Source of the DNA: an uncultured Allobaculum sp.
GTDB lineage: Bacteria > Bacillota_I > Bacilli_A > Erysipelotrichales > Erysipelotrichaceae
Direction of reading: 5' to 3'
Assembly: GCA_910577085.1 (NCBI GenBank)
Contig: CAJTLE010000075.1
Coordinates: forward strand, 1 to 14,570
Length of the DNA: 14,570 nucleotides
Within the stretch, counting starts at the first letter, position 1. The number at the start of each line of letters is the position of its first letter. The translations under genes and the position numbers were made by a program. Shown here piece after piece: positions 1 to 7,398 of this stretch. The notes under the pieces are model-generated. The model had not been told where the DNA came from, did not search any database, and saw nothing but the letters and a program-made list of their open reading frames with translations.

Positions 1-271
1 ATCGTGCACAAAAGCTTGTTATAGGCGATTTTGACCTGTTTTTGCCCGTCATTTTTGAAAAAATCAAGTACCCCCTCCACCGCAAACGATGCGGATAACC
101 TAATCGAGAAAGATTTGTTTGCATTTCGAAGACAAAACACGAAAAATGGTTTTGTGAAAAACGCCATGAATTATTCGGGACAAATACGAGATTTCTCCAG
201 ACAGTTTTCTGCAGACAGAATCCCAGGTTCAGGATTCATCCTGAAAAGATCAACTGCAGCAATGAATCTGC
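1..271. other. non-coding left edge, no convincing gene
   Basis: I see no supported gene here. The longest open frame (31-306, rightward) has no Shine-Dalgarno site, has low-complexity content and runs into the 3' end of the SDR gene on the other strand, so it is treated as chance. Visible structures are a short hairpin at 79-93 (CCGCA/TGCGG) and a perfect inverted repeat at 228-245, listed separately. The segment is probably the 3' flank of the leftward SDR gene. Confidence 0.6.
228..245 (-). repeat. perfect inverted repeat 27 nt past the SDR stop
   Basis: TTCAGGA and TCCTGAA form a 7-bp perfect stem around a 4-nt loop (TTCA). The repeat lies 26-44 nt downstream of the SDR stop in the direction of transcription, so it may act as a transcript end or 3' stabiliser. 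No T-run follows on the minus strand, so it is not a typical intrinsic terminator. Confidence 0.35.
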
Positions 272-1072
272 TTATGGACGCAGACCCATACCACCTTCTA
301 AGGTAATGGTTTCACCAGTCATATACTTGAAGTCAGGACCGGCAATCTGAACGCAGACGCGGCCGATATCCTGGATGACATCACCATAGTGGCCAGCAGG
401 CGGCATTTTGACATTCTGTTTGAATGCGTCTGGATAGGCCAGGCTGAAGTTTTCGAGCTGAGCAGTCCAGGCCAGCGGGCAGATGATGTTGACGTTGATA
501 TTGTCTTTTGCCCATTCGGTAGCCGCAACACGGCTTAAGCCGCGGATTCCTTCTTTGGCAGCAGCATAAGCGCACTGACCGAAGTTGCCAAACAGGCCAG
601 CGCCCGAAGCAAAGTTAATGACGGAACCCTGTGATTCTTTAAGAGCTTGGTAGCATTCCTTCATATAATAGAAGGCTGCATACAGACCAGAATACAGAGC
701 GAGGTTGAACTGATCTGTGGTGTGGTCAACCAGAGTGACACCAGAGGCAGAAGCCTGGGCGTTGTTAATCAGAACGTCAATGCGTCCGAATTTTTCAAGG
801 GTTTTGTCGACAACCATTTTTGCGGTGGCTTCATTATCAGACCCAGCGGAGATATCAGCCTGAACAGGCAGAACCTGAATGCCATACATTTCTTCAAGTT
901 CAGCTTTGGCAGCTTCCAGCTTCTTCACATTCCGGCCGGTGATGACCAGGTTAGCCCCTTCTTTGGCAAAGCAGTGTGCGATTCCATAGCCGATTGCCCC
1001 TGGACGTCCATCTTGCAGAGTTGCTTTTCCGCCGCCTGTAATAATGCAGACTTTGTTTTCATACATTCCCAT
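272..1072 (-). CDS. short-chain dehydrogenase/reductase (classical SDR), substrate unknown
   Basis: This is a 266-aa cytosolic NAD(P)-dependent oxidoreductase of the SDR superfamily; members interconvert hydroxyl and keto groups. An N-terminal Rossmann fold starts with ITGGG (11-15), and the second half of the glycine loop comes at GAIGYG (25-30). That puts about ten extra residues inside the usual TGxxxGxG loop. An aspartate follows the third strand (QAD, D73). The usual NNAG is NNAQ (103-106). The catalytic residues are present: Ser156, Tyr169 and Lys173 in YxxxK. The usual PG after the active site is CPL (198-200). Length is normal for the family. The ATG at 1072 has AGGAG about 8 nt upstream. 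The gene stands alone with its own promoter and an operator-like palindrome. The fold is certain; the substrate (fatty acyl, sterol, sugar or other) cannot be told from sequence. Confidence 0.88.
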   Translation of the reverse strand: MGMYENKVCIITGGGKATLQDGRPGAIGYGIAHCFAKEGANLVITGRNVKKLEAAKAELEEMYGIQVLPVQADISAGSDNEATAKMVVDKTLEKFGRIDVLINNAQASASGVTLVDHTTDQFNLALYSGLYAAFYYMKECYQALKESQGSVINFASGAGLFGNFGQCAYAAAKEGIRGLSRVAATEWAKDNINVNIICPLAWTAQLENFSLAYPDAFKQNVKMPPAGHYGDVIQDIGRVCVQIAGPDFKYMTGETITLEGGMGLRP

Positions 1073-1174
1073 CGTTGTGATCTCCTATTCTTATTCTGTT
1101 TGACAAGCAAAATGTCGCGTGTTTGTTAAAGCGTTATCATTTTCGCATTGAACAAACAGTTTTGATGCCCCCAG

Positions 1175-1204
1175 TGTATAGGATCTTTTCATAAAAATAA
1201 ACAA
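1175..1204 (-). promoter_or_regulatory. probable promoter of the SDR gene
   Basis: On the minus strand, TTGTTT (1199-1204) and TATACA (1175-1180) are separated by 18 bp, a reasonable sigma-A match. The predicted start near 1168 gives a leader of about 95 nt before the SDR ATG. Confidence 0.45.
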
Positions 1205-1205
1205 A

Positions 1206-1219
1206 GTCCAAAAATGGAC
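1206..1219. promoter_or_regulatory. palindrome GTCCA-N4-TGGAC, candidate operator
   Basis: A perfect 5-4-5 inverted repeat directly abuts the upstream side of the proposed -35 of the SDR promoter, a typical place for an activator dimer. The palindrome is seen; regulation is inferred. No regulator gene lies beside it in the window. Confidence 0.4.
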
Positions 1220-1598
1220 AAGTGGATTGTGTGATTTTTATCTTTCTAAGATAGAACTCTAAAACAAAAGTTAATTTTTCAATGAAAACCAAGTTCAAAA
1301 AGAAGCGAAAATCCGGTCGATTTCAAATTTTTGTTCGGTCAGAATGACTGAATGCTCCCCAGAATCACTGATGCCTTTCACAGATCGAAATCGTACATTT
1401 CAAACCGTTATTTTGTATATTTCTGCATTTTAACCTTTACTTCTTTCCCACTATTCTCACTGTTTTTAAGCAACTTTGACGCATTTTACCATTTTATGTT
1501 GATTTGACGGCTCTTTTTTGTTCCATTTCTGTTAATCTGAAAAATACTGGTCCAGAAAGAAAGATCTTCATCAAAGAAAGGAGGAACATTTCTTTTTT

Positions 1599-3332
1599 AT
1601 GAAACTGATCTTTCACTATTTGAAACAACACAAGCTTCTGTTTTTGTTGAATCTGATCTGTGCCGGATGTTTTGCCTTAACCGAACTTGGCATACCAACG
1701 CTCTTTGGCCAGATGACGGACAACTACCTCAATCAGGGCCCAGAGTCGTTTTATTATCAGTGCTTTTTTCTGATTCTGATTGCCGCCATCATCACGACCA
1801 TTGGCATGAGTTTACTGGCCTATACCTCCAGTAAGCTGTCTACGCTGATTGTGTATGAGATCCGTAAAGATCTGTTTGCGCATGTCATGACATTTTCTGT
1901 CGAAGAAATCGATCACTTTACCGTTTCTTCTTTGATTACCCGAACCGGATCGGATGCCTATCAGATTCTGATGTTCTGTCATCAGATCTTTCGCAGTGCT
2001 CTGCTCGCTCCGATTATGCTGGTGGTGTGCTCCATCCTGGTCATCACCACCTCCCCCACCCTTTCCTGGTTTGTGCTTGGGACGATTCCAATCATTCTGA
2101 TTGGTGCCTATGGCTTTTTCAAAGCAGCCGGATCCCTGTCCAGCCGCCAGCAGAAGTCAATTGACCGCATCAACCAGATTCTGCGTGAAAACCTCAACGG
2201 AATTCGTGTCATCCGTTCATTCAACCGCCAGAAAACGGAAGAAGAACGCTTTGCGAGAGAAAGCAAAGAATATCAGACCATCACGTCTAAATTATTCAAA
2301 CTCATGGCGATGTCAGATCCGCTGTTTTTCTTTTTGATGAACCTGACCTCGATTACCATCTACTATGTAGCATCGCACATGATTGCCGCGGGCTCTTTGC
2401 AGATTGGCGAACTGCTGATGTTTGTCGAATATCTTTTCCATTGCATGATGAGTGTGCTGGTCGTCTGCATGATCTGCATGATGTATCCCCGGGCTTCCGT
2501 ATCGGCCAAACGAATTGAGGAAGTTCTCGATACCGAACCTTCCGTCAAATCCTGCGGCCAGAAGGTGCTCGATCATGTCGATACCCTTGAATTCAAAAAC
2601 GTTTCGTTTGCCTACCCCAACAGTAAGAATCACTCCCTGACCGATATCAGCTTTAAAGCAAATGCTGGTCAGAAGATAGCCCTGATTGGTTCAACAGGAT
2701 CCGGAAAATCAACGGTGACCAAACTGATCAGCCGTTTCTATGATCCCAGTGCAGGGTCAATTGAAATCAATGGGCAGGATATCCGCGACTATACGCTGGA
2801 ATCTTTGCGGCGCAAGACCGCAATGGTTTCCCAGAAAGCCCACCTGTTTTCGGGGACGATCAAAGACAACATCACCTTTGGAAACCGCCAGGCGTTGGAT
2901 GAAGAAATTGATCACGCCATTCAGATCGCTCAGGCACAGGCATTCATTGCCGAACGTGAAAACGGTCTGGAAGATCTGGTCAGCGAAGAAGGAAGCAACT
3001 TGTCGGGTGGTCAGAAGCAGCGTCTTTCCATTGCCCGCGCGATCGTGGCCAATGCAGGATTGTATATTCTGGATGATTCCTTTTCGGCCCTTGACCTGGC
3101 GACTGATGCCAAACTGCGTAAGGCTTTAGAGCCGATTCAGAAAGATGCTCTGTTTCTGATCGTTGCCCAGCGTATTCCTTCCATTCTCGACTGTGATCAG
3201 ATTCTGGTTCTTGACCAGGGTCATCTGGTCGCAGCCGGAACCCACAAAGAACTGTATCGGGATTGCGAAGTGTATCGTCAGATCGTGCTTTCGCAGATGA
3301 GTGAAGAGGAGGCGAGTCGTTATGCCGAGTAA
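1599..3332 (+). CDS. ABC exporter subunit with degenerate ATPase site (heterodimer partner 1)
   Basis: This 577-aa half-transporter has an N-terminal six-helix ABC exporter membrane domain (about 15-300) fused to an ATPase domain (about 330-577). Visible motifs are Walker A GSTGSGKS (364-371), Q-loop Gln412, intact signature LSGGQ (468-472), Walker B YILDD (489-493) and D-loop SALD (496-499). Asp493 replaces the catalytic glutamate and Gln524 replaces the switch histidine. These substitutions mark the degenerate-site subunit of heterodimeric exporters such as TM287/288, BmrCD and LmrCD. With the next gene it should form a membrane exporter for lipophilic compounds or peptides. The ATG at 1599 has AAAGGAGG 14 nt upstream. 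The gene overlaps its partner by 11 nt, implying coupled translation. The substrate is unknown; a multidrug role is only the family default. Confidence 0.92.
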   Translation: MKLIFHYLKQHKLLFLLNLICAGCFALTELGIPTLFGQMTDNYLNQGPESFYYQCFFLILIAAIITTIGMSLLAYTSSKLSTLIVYEIRKDLFAHVMTFSVEEIDHFTVSSLITRTGSDAYQILMFCHQIFRSALLAPIMLVVCSILVITTSPTLSWFVLGTIPIILIGAYGFFKAAGSLSSRQQKSIDRINQILRENLNGIRVIRSFNRQKTEEERFARESKEYQTITSKLFKLMAMSDPLFFFLMNLTSITIYYVASHMIAAGSLQIGELLMFVEYLFHCMMSVLVVCMICMMYPRASVSAKRIEEVLDTEPSVKSCGQKVLDHVDTLEFKNVSFAYPNSKNHSLTDISFKANAGQKIALIGSTGSGKSTVTKLISRFYDPSAGSIEINGQDIRDYTLESLRRKTAMVSQKAHLFSGTIKDNITFGNRQALDEEIDHAIQIAQAQAFIAERENGLEDLVSEEGSNLSGGQKQRLSIARAIVANAGLYILDDSFSALDLATDAKLRKALEPIQKDALFLIVAQRIPSILDCDQILVLDQGHLVAAGTHKELYRDCEVYRQIVLSQMSEEEASRYAE

Positions 3333-5145
3333 GAAAATGACAGCGGCCATTCACAATGACCTGCCTAAAAACCTCACCTTCCGTCAGTGCCTCCAGCATC
3401 TCTATACCTTTATCCGCCCCAACCAGAAAAAACTCTGGGCGGGCCTTGTCATGGTGGTTATCACCAACCTGACCTATATTGCGATGCCAGTTGCCGAAGG
3501 CCGCATTACCTCCCAGCTGCAGATGGATGTTACAGCCGCCAATGGCGGCCCGATCCATGTTCAGATGGATGTCATTGTCCATCTGATCACCATTCTGCTG
3601 AGTATTTATGTCGTCAAGATCACTGGCCAGTTTCTCAGTACGATCTGGATGACCGATTCCATTCAGAAAACGATGTATGATCTGCGCAATGCGATTGAAC
3701 ATAAGATCAACCGCCTGCCTGTGGCCTACTTTGATGCCCACAAGACCGGTGATCTGCTTTCCCGCATTACCAATGATGTCGAAACCGTCTCCAATGCGCT
3801 GCAGCAGACCCTTTCGCGGATCATTGGGGCTTTCCTTTCCACCACACTCATTCTGATCATGATGTTTACGATCAACCGGGTGATGTTTGGAATGGTTGTG
3901 CTCGGCATTCCGTTGATTATCGCAATCTCGGTGTTCATTGTCCGCAAGACCCAGCCCATCTTCGATGAACAACAGGAAGCGCTGGCCACCCTGAACAGTA
4001 CCGTTAACGAAATGTATGGCGGCCTGAGCGAGATCATGATTTACAACCAGCAGGACTTTGCCAAAAAAGCCTTTGATGAAGCCAATGAGCGGATGTATAA
4101 AACCAGCTTCAAAGCGCAGACTCTGTCCGGCCAGATTGGCCCATGGACAACGATTGTGATCTATATCGAGATTGGACTTTGTTGTCTGTACGGGATTTTC
4201 CAGGTGATTTCCGGTCATCTGATGCTGGGTTCCCTGCAAGCCTTCATCCGCTATATCTGGAATGTCAATGATCCTCTGTCCCAGCTCTCTTCCCTGTCTT
4301 CAGCCGTTCAGTCGGCCTTTTCCGGAATGAACCGTCTGTTCTCATTTCTGGACCTTGATGAAGAAGAACAGACAGTCACCAAAAAACCGATTGATGAAAT
4401 CAAAGAGATCGACTTCAGGCATATCCGCTTTTCCTATACGGATCAACCTTTGATGGAAGATGTATCCTTCCACGTTGATCGCAATCAGACGGTTGCGATC
4501 GTTGGCCATACCGGCGCCGGAAAAACAACGCTGACCAATCTGCTGGAACGCTACTATCCATTGGATGGCGGCCAGATTGCGATCAATGGCCAGAATATCA
4601 ATGATCTCTCTTTTGAAGATCTGCGTGATCTGATTGGTCTGGTGCTCCAGGATCCCTGGTTATTTGAAGGCACGATTGAAGAAAACCTGAAGTATGCCAG
4701 AGATAATCTGAGTGATGAGCAAATCCATAAAGCCATTGAAACAGCCCGACTGACTGAAACGCTGGCGGCTCTGCCTGATGGCTTACAGACCGAGCTGAAT
4801 GAAGATGCCCAGAACCTTTCTCAGGGAGAAAAGCAGCTGTTAACGATTGCCCGTGCCTTGTTGAAGGATCCAAAGATTCTGATTCTTGATGAAGCGACAA
4901 GCTCCGTCGATACGCGTCTGGAAAAAAGACTGCAGGCAGCCATGAATGAAGTTATGAAAAACCGAACCTGTTTTGTCATTGCCCACCGTCTGTCCACGAT
5001 TCTCAATGCAAATCTGATTCTGGTCATGGATCATGGGGACCTGGTCGAAAGCGGAACGCATGAAGAATTGCTTGCCAGAGGCGGTACATACGCCAGACTC
5101 TATAACTCCCAGTTCCAGGACTCAGATCTTAATCTTGCTGAATAG
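3322..5145 (+). CDS. ABC exporter subunit with canonical ATPase site (heterodimer partner 2)
   Basis: This 607-aa half-transporter has an N-terminal membrane domain (about 35-320) and a C-terminal ATPase. Motifs are Walker A GHTGAGKT (395-402), Q-loop Gln443, signature LSQGE (499-503), Walker B ILILDE with Glu524, and switch His555. The intact Glu and His, plus the altered signature, complement the first subunit. The catalytic site would pair this Walker A/B with the partner's LSGGQ; the degenerate site would pair LSQGE with the partner's Asp493. I chose the ATG at 3322 because AGAGGAGG (3305-3312) lies 9 nt upstream; a GTG at 3301 would add seven Arg/Lys-rich residues and lacks such a site. 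The start overlaps the end of the upstream gene. A strong terminator follows at 5267. Confidence 0.92.
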   Translation: MPSKKMTAAIHNDLPKNLTFRQCLQHLYTFIRPNQKKLWAGLVMVVITNLTYIAMPVAEGRITSQLQMDVTAANGGPIHVQMDVIVHLITILLSIYVVKITGQFLSTIWMTDSIQKTMYDLRNAIEHKINRLPVAYFDAHKTGDLLSRITNDVETVSNALQQTLSRIIGAFLSTTLILIMMFTINRVMFGMVVLGIPLIIAISVFIVRKTQPIFDEQQEALATLNSTVNEMYGGLSEIMIYNQQDFAKKAFDEANERMYKTSFKAQTLSGQIGPWTTIVIYIEIGLCCLYGIFQVISGHLMLGSLQAFIRYIWNVNDPLSQLSSLSSAVQSAFSGMNRLFSFLDLDEEEQTVTKKPIDEIKEIDFRHIRFSYTDQPLMEDVSFHVDRNQTVAIVGHTGAGKTTLTNLLERYYPLDGGQIAINGQNINDLSFEDLRDLIGLVLQDPWLFEGTIEENLKYARDNLSDEQIHKAIETARLTETLAALPDGLQTELNEDAQNLSQGEKQLLTIARALLKDPKILILDEATSSVDTRLEKRLQAAMNEVMKNRTCFVIAHRLSTILNANLILVMDHGDLVESGTHEELLARGGTYARLYNSQFQDSDLNLAE

Positions 5146-5266
5146 TTTTCCAGAAAACGAGCATTCTGCCAGGCGATCTGAAAGAACCTGACCAATCTGA
5201 AAGAACTGGATCGATCAAGAGGCTCCGGCCAGAACAGAACTGTTTCAAAGTAGTTATCAAAAAATC

Positions 5267-5312
5267 GGGAAGATTTTTCCAGACGCTGCGCTGGTGAAAT
5301 CTTCCCTTTCTT
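5267..5312 (+). terminator. intrinsic terminator of the exporter operon
   Basis: GGGAAGATTT (5267-5276) pairs perfectly with AAATCTTCCC (5297-5306). An inner CCAG/CTGG pair (5279-5282 with 5291-5294) extends the hairpin, and the T-rich TTTCTTATTTCT follows. An A6 run just upstream (from 5259) means the hairpin could also end leftward transcripts, though no leftward gene feeds into it here. Confidence 0.85.
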
Positions 5313-5646
5313 ATTTCTGCTCTTATTTCTGCCAGATCTTCAGTCCTTACTTTTCCTTCTGATTTGTATCCTTATCGGGTCTTTCTCTAACCGGACTGAC
5401 CAGCCGGCGTTTTCCTTCTTGATCCAGCTTCACTACCGGTTTTCAGCCTGATGGATTCGTATTCTTATTCTGAGCTTCGATCGGTCCAACCTATCTTTTT
5501 GCAGTCTTTGTTCAATTCGCTACAGGAGCAGGCAGTTTGTTGCAGATGACAATTATTTTTGATTATCCTTACGTTATTCTTTCACTTATCTTGCACTGTT
5601 GTCATCTTTCTTTAATAGTTAAACATGGTTTAAGAATCAAAGGTTT

Positions 5647-5689
5647 TTCTTACGGGATTCTTACTATGAAGTTCATAAATTATTCACAA
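5647..5689 (+). promoter_or_regulatory. direct repeats with 11-bp spacing upstream of the response regulator
   Basis: TTCTTAC occurs at 5647-5653 and again at 5658-5664, exactly 11 bp apart. The related TTCATAA (5672-5678) and TTCACAA (5683-5689) are also 11 bp apart. Paired half-sites one helical turn apart are the usual DNA target of OmpR/PhoB-family regulators, so these are candidate autoregulatory sites. The repeats are seen; binding is inferred. Confidence 0.4.
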
Positions 5690-5714
5690 TGCCCGCTTTG
5701 TGCACTGTTAAAAT
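5683..5714 (+). promoter_or_regulatory. extended -10 promoter directly before the response regulator ATG
   Basis: TG at 5706-5707 plus TAAAAT at 5709-5714 form an extended -10 (TGnTAAAAT). The best -35-like hexamer, TTCACA (5683-5688), is 20 bp away, so the extended -10 would do most of the work. A start about 7 nt downstream falls on or beside the A of the ATG at 5721. Confidence 0.5.
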
Positions 5715-5720
5715 AAGTGC

Positions 5721-6389
5721 ATGTACAAAATCATGATCGTTGAAGATGATCCTTCTGTTTCTGGAGCTCTGGCTTCCGTACTGGAAAGCTGGGGCTTTGA
5801 TGCGAGAAGGGCAGAAACATTTGATGATATTCTCGAACAGTTTGAATCCGTAAAACCAGACCTGGTGCTCATGGATCTGAATCTGCCAGAACGCAATGGC
5901 TTTTTCTGGACCGGTGAAATCCGGAAGTTCTCCTCAGTCCCCATCATTTTCATTTCCAGTGCGGATGAAAATATGAACGTCATCACCGCCCTCAATCAGG
6001 GCGCAGATGACTACATCACGAAACCTTTTGATATTTCAGTTCTTGTTTCAAAGATTCGTGCTCTGCTGAGAAGAACGTTTGACTATACCTCCCGCACCGA
6101 TTTTCTGGAGCATAAGGGGGTTCGTCTGGATACTGGAAGCAACGAAGTCAGCTATAACGGTAAGACCATCGATCTGTCGAAAAACGAGGCAAAGATACTG
6201 AAGATTCTGATGGAAAACAAAGATCGGATTGTCCGCCGCGAACAGCTGATGGATGCCTTATGGAAAACGGACTGCTACATTGACGAAAACACCTTATCGG
6301 TCAACGTCAACCGGCTGCGCCGCAAACTCGAAGGCATCGACCTGTTCGATTATGTAATCACCCGTAAAGGAATCGGCTATATGGTCTGA
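5721..6389 (+). CDS. orphan OmpR/PhoB-family response regulator
   Basis: This 222-aa two-component transcription factor has a receiver domain (1-118) with acidic pocket Glu8/Asp9/Asp10, phospho-acceptor Asp52 in MDLNLPE, the Ser79/Ser80 switch position, and Tyr98 and Lys101-Pro102. A winged-helix DNA-binding domain follows (about 127-222), ending in the RRKLE recognition helix and the GIGY wing. The effector domain resembles the BceR/GraR/VirR group that responds to cell-envelope peptides, though that assignment is from memory of the family. No histidine kinase or BceAB transporter is adjacent; the gene sits alone between two terminators. No Shine-Dalgarno site precedes the ATG, and a promoter -10 ends 6 nt before it, so the mRNA is probably leaderless. 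Met5, the next ATG, also lacks a ribosome-binding site. Confidence 0.93.
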   Translation: MYKIMIVEDDPSVSGALASVLESWGFDARRAETFDDILEQFESVKPDLVLMDLNLPERNGFFWTGEIRKFSSVPIIFISSADENMNVITALNQGADDYITKPFDISVLVSKIRALLRRTFDYTSRTDFLEHKGVRLDTGSNEVSYNGKTIDLSKNEAKILKILMENKDRIVRREQLMDALWKTDCYIDENTLSVNVNRLRRKLEGIDLFDYVITRKGIGYMV

Positions 6390-6396
6390 TTCAGTC

Positions 6397-6421
6397 AAAA
6401 CCGCTTTGGCGGTTTTTTCTT
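6397..6421 (+). terminator. intrinsic terminator of the response regulator
   Basis: AAAACCGC (6397-6404) and GCGGTTTT (6409-6416) form a perfect stem with a TTTG loop, starting 7 nt after the stop codon and followed by TTCTTTT. It ends the rightward transcript facing the convergent rpsI gene. Confidence 0.9.
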
Positions 6422-6429
6422 TTGGGCAC

Positions 6430-6460
6430 AAAAAAATCCCTGCGATAAATATCGCAGGGA
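6430..6460 (-). terminator. intrinsic terminator of rplM-rpsI
   Basis: On the minus strand an 11-bp perfect stem (6437-6447 with 6450-6460, TCCCTGCGATA type) ends 17 nt past the rpsI stop and is followed by seven T residues (6430-6436). It is separate from the rightward terminator at 6397-6421, so the convergent genes each have their own. Confidence 0.93.
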
Positions 6461-6477
6461 GATCAGACAATGAAAAA

Positions 6478-6885
6478 TTAACGTTTGCTGAACTGTGGTG
6501 CGCGGCGTGCTTTTTTGAGACCGTATTTCTTACGTTCTTTAGCACGTGGGTCACGAGTTACATAACCGGCTGCTTTTAACACTGGACGGTAATCTTCAGA
6601 AGCGTTCATGAGGGCACGAGTGATACCATGACGGATGGCACCAGCCTGACCTGTGTAGCCGCCGCCCTGTACGTTTACGAGTACATCGAACTGATCGAGA
6701 GTATTCGTAAGTTCAAGTGGGCTGCGTACTTCCATCTGAAGGACTTCAGATGGCATGTATTCTTTCAGTTCTTTACCGTTGACTACGATTTTCCCTGTTC
6801 CATTTGGACGAAGGAAGACACGGGCAACGGCTTCTTTACGACGTCCGGTACCGAGATACTGAACAAAGTTTTCTTTTTTTGCCAT
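6478..6885 (-). CDS. rpsI: 30S ribosomal protein S9 (uS9)
   Basis: This 135-aa basic protein of the small ribosomal subunit has the family signatures in order. GTGRRKEAVARV lies near the N-terminus (about 12-23), the GGGYTGQAGAIRHGI block at 74-88, and DPRAKERKKYG near 112-122. The C-terminal SKR tail is the one that reaches toward the P-site tRNA in known ribosomes. Length is normal. The ATG at 6885 has AGGAG upstream, and that site overlaps the rplM TAG stop. The genes are 11 nt apart and co-transcribed in the usual rplM-rpsI order. A strong terminator follows. Confidence 0.98.
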   Translation of the reverse strand: MAKKENFVQYLGTGRRKEAVARVFLRPNGTGKIVVNGKELKEYMPSEVLQMEVRSPLELTNTLDQFDVLVNVQGGGYTGQAGAIRHGITRALMNASEDYRPVLKAAGYVTRDPRAKERKKYGLKKARRAPQFSKR

Positions 6886-6896
6886 TTCCTATTCTC

Positions 6897-7334
6897 CTAT
6901 CCTTTTACCTTGAGTTCTACAGGCTTCTGAGCCATGTGTGGATGTTCTGGACCTGCATAAACAAGAACGTGTTTACGCTGAACATCACCAAGACGAGTGT
7001 GAGGGAGCATTCCCTGAACAGCTCTGCGAACCCATTCAACAGGGTATTTTTCCTTCATTTCTTTGGCAGTACGAACACGTAATCCACCATAGTATCCGGA
7101 ATGGTTGTAATACTTTTCAGTGTTAAGTTTGTTACCAGTCATTTCGACCTTATCAGCATTGATAATAATTACATAATCTCCACAATCCACGTTTGGAGTA
7201 TATGAAGGTTTATGTTTACCGCGCAGAACGTGTGCTGCAGTTGTAGCAAGACGACCAAGAGTCTGGCCTTCGCCATCAATTACATACCAAGTGCGTTCTA
7301 CTTCAGCAGGTTTTGCCATTGTTGTCTGACGCAT
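6897..7334 (-). CDS. rplM: 50S ribosomal protein L13 (uL13)
   Basis: This 145-aa large-subunit protein begins MRQTTMAKP, as in many Firmicutes L13 proteins. It contains the GQTLGRLA segment (about 24-31), the KVEMTGNK segment, the YYxHSGYxGG block, and the typical C-terminal HMAQKP. I chose the ATG at 7334 because GGAGG (7344-7348 on the complement) lies about 9 nt upstream. An in-frame TTG at 7355 would add seven residues and start upstream of that site. The gene is first in the rplM-rpsI transcript, after a consensus promoter and a short folded leader. The terminator after rpsI closes the unit. Confidence 0.98.
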   Translation of the reverse strand: MRQTTMAKPAEVERTWYVIDGEGQTLGRLATTAAHVLRGKHKPSYTPNVDCGDYVIIINADKVEMTGNKLNTEKYYNHSGYYGGLRVRTAKEMKEKYPVEWVRRAVQGMLPHTRLGDVQRKHVLVYAGPEHPHMAQKPVELKVKG

Positions 7335-7392
7335 GATTCGCTTCCTCCGTTTCAATGAGCGTTACCGGGGCTCAAAGGCTTGGATACAGCCA
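7335..7392 (-). promoter_or_regulatory. short two-hairpin leader of rplM, probable L13 autoregulatory leader
   Basis: The RNA between the predicted start (near 7392) and the rplM ATG can form two hairpins: GGCT/AGCC (7388-7391 with 7377-7380, 7-nt loop) and TGAGC/GCTCA (7370-7374 with 7356-7360, 9-nt loop). The second ends 7 nt before the GGAGG ribosome-binding site. L13 leaders are an established Firmicutes class in which L13 represses its own operon. I infer membership from position and fold only and have not matched the consensus. Confidence 0.55.
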
Positions 7393-7398
7393 CGAAAT

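Larger units (their letters stand above)
1073..1598. other. divergent intergenic region between SDR and exporter genes
   Basis: This 526-bp AT-rich spacer lies between two divergent genes. The left side holds the SDR promoter and palindrome. On the exporter side I see two TTGACG hexamers (about 1477 and 1504-1509) but no well-spaced -10, so the exporter promoter is not assigned. An AAAGGAGG ribosome-binding site (1577-1584) precedes the exporter ATG by 14 nt, slightly long. No ORF with a ribosome-binding site is visible. Confidence 0.6.
5146..5720. other. intergenic region between exporter and response regulator
   Basis: This 575-bp spacer has no ORF with a ribosome-binding site. It contains a repeated 12-mer ATCTGAAAGAAC (5176-5187 and 5195-5206, period 19), the exporter terminator (5267-5312), a long pyrimidine-rich stretch, a perfect palindrome TTAAAC-ATG-GTTTAA (5619-5633), and the repeats and promoter of the response regulator listed separately. 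The palindrome may be another regulator site; nothing in the window shows which protein would use it. Confidence 0.6.

Noticed and set aside
31..306. Rightward 91-codon open frame at the left edge
   Set aside because: It has no ribosome-binding site or recognisable domain and overlaps the 3' end of the well-supported SDR gene on the other strand.
2980..4239. Leftward 419-codon open frame across the two exporter genes
   Set aside because: It is antisense to two clear ABC exporter subunits, its product is His/Gln/Asn-rich as expected of an antisense shadow, and no ribosome-binding site was seen.
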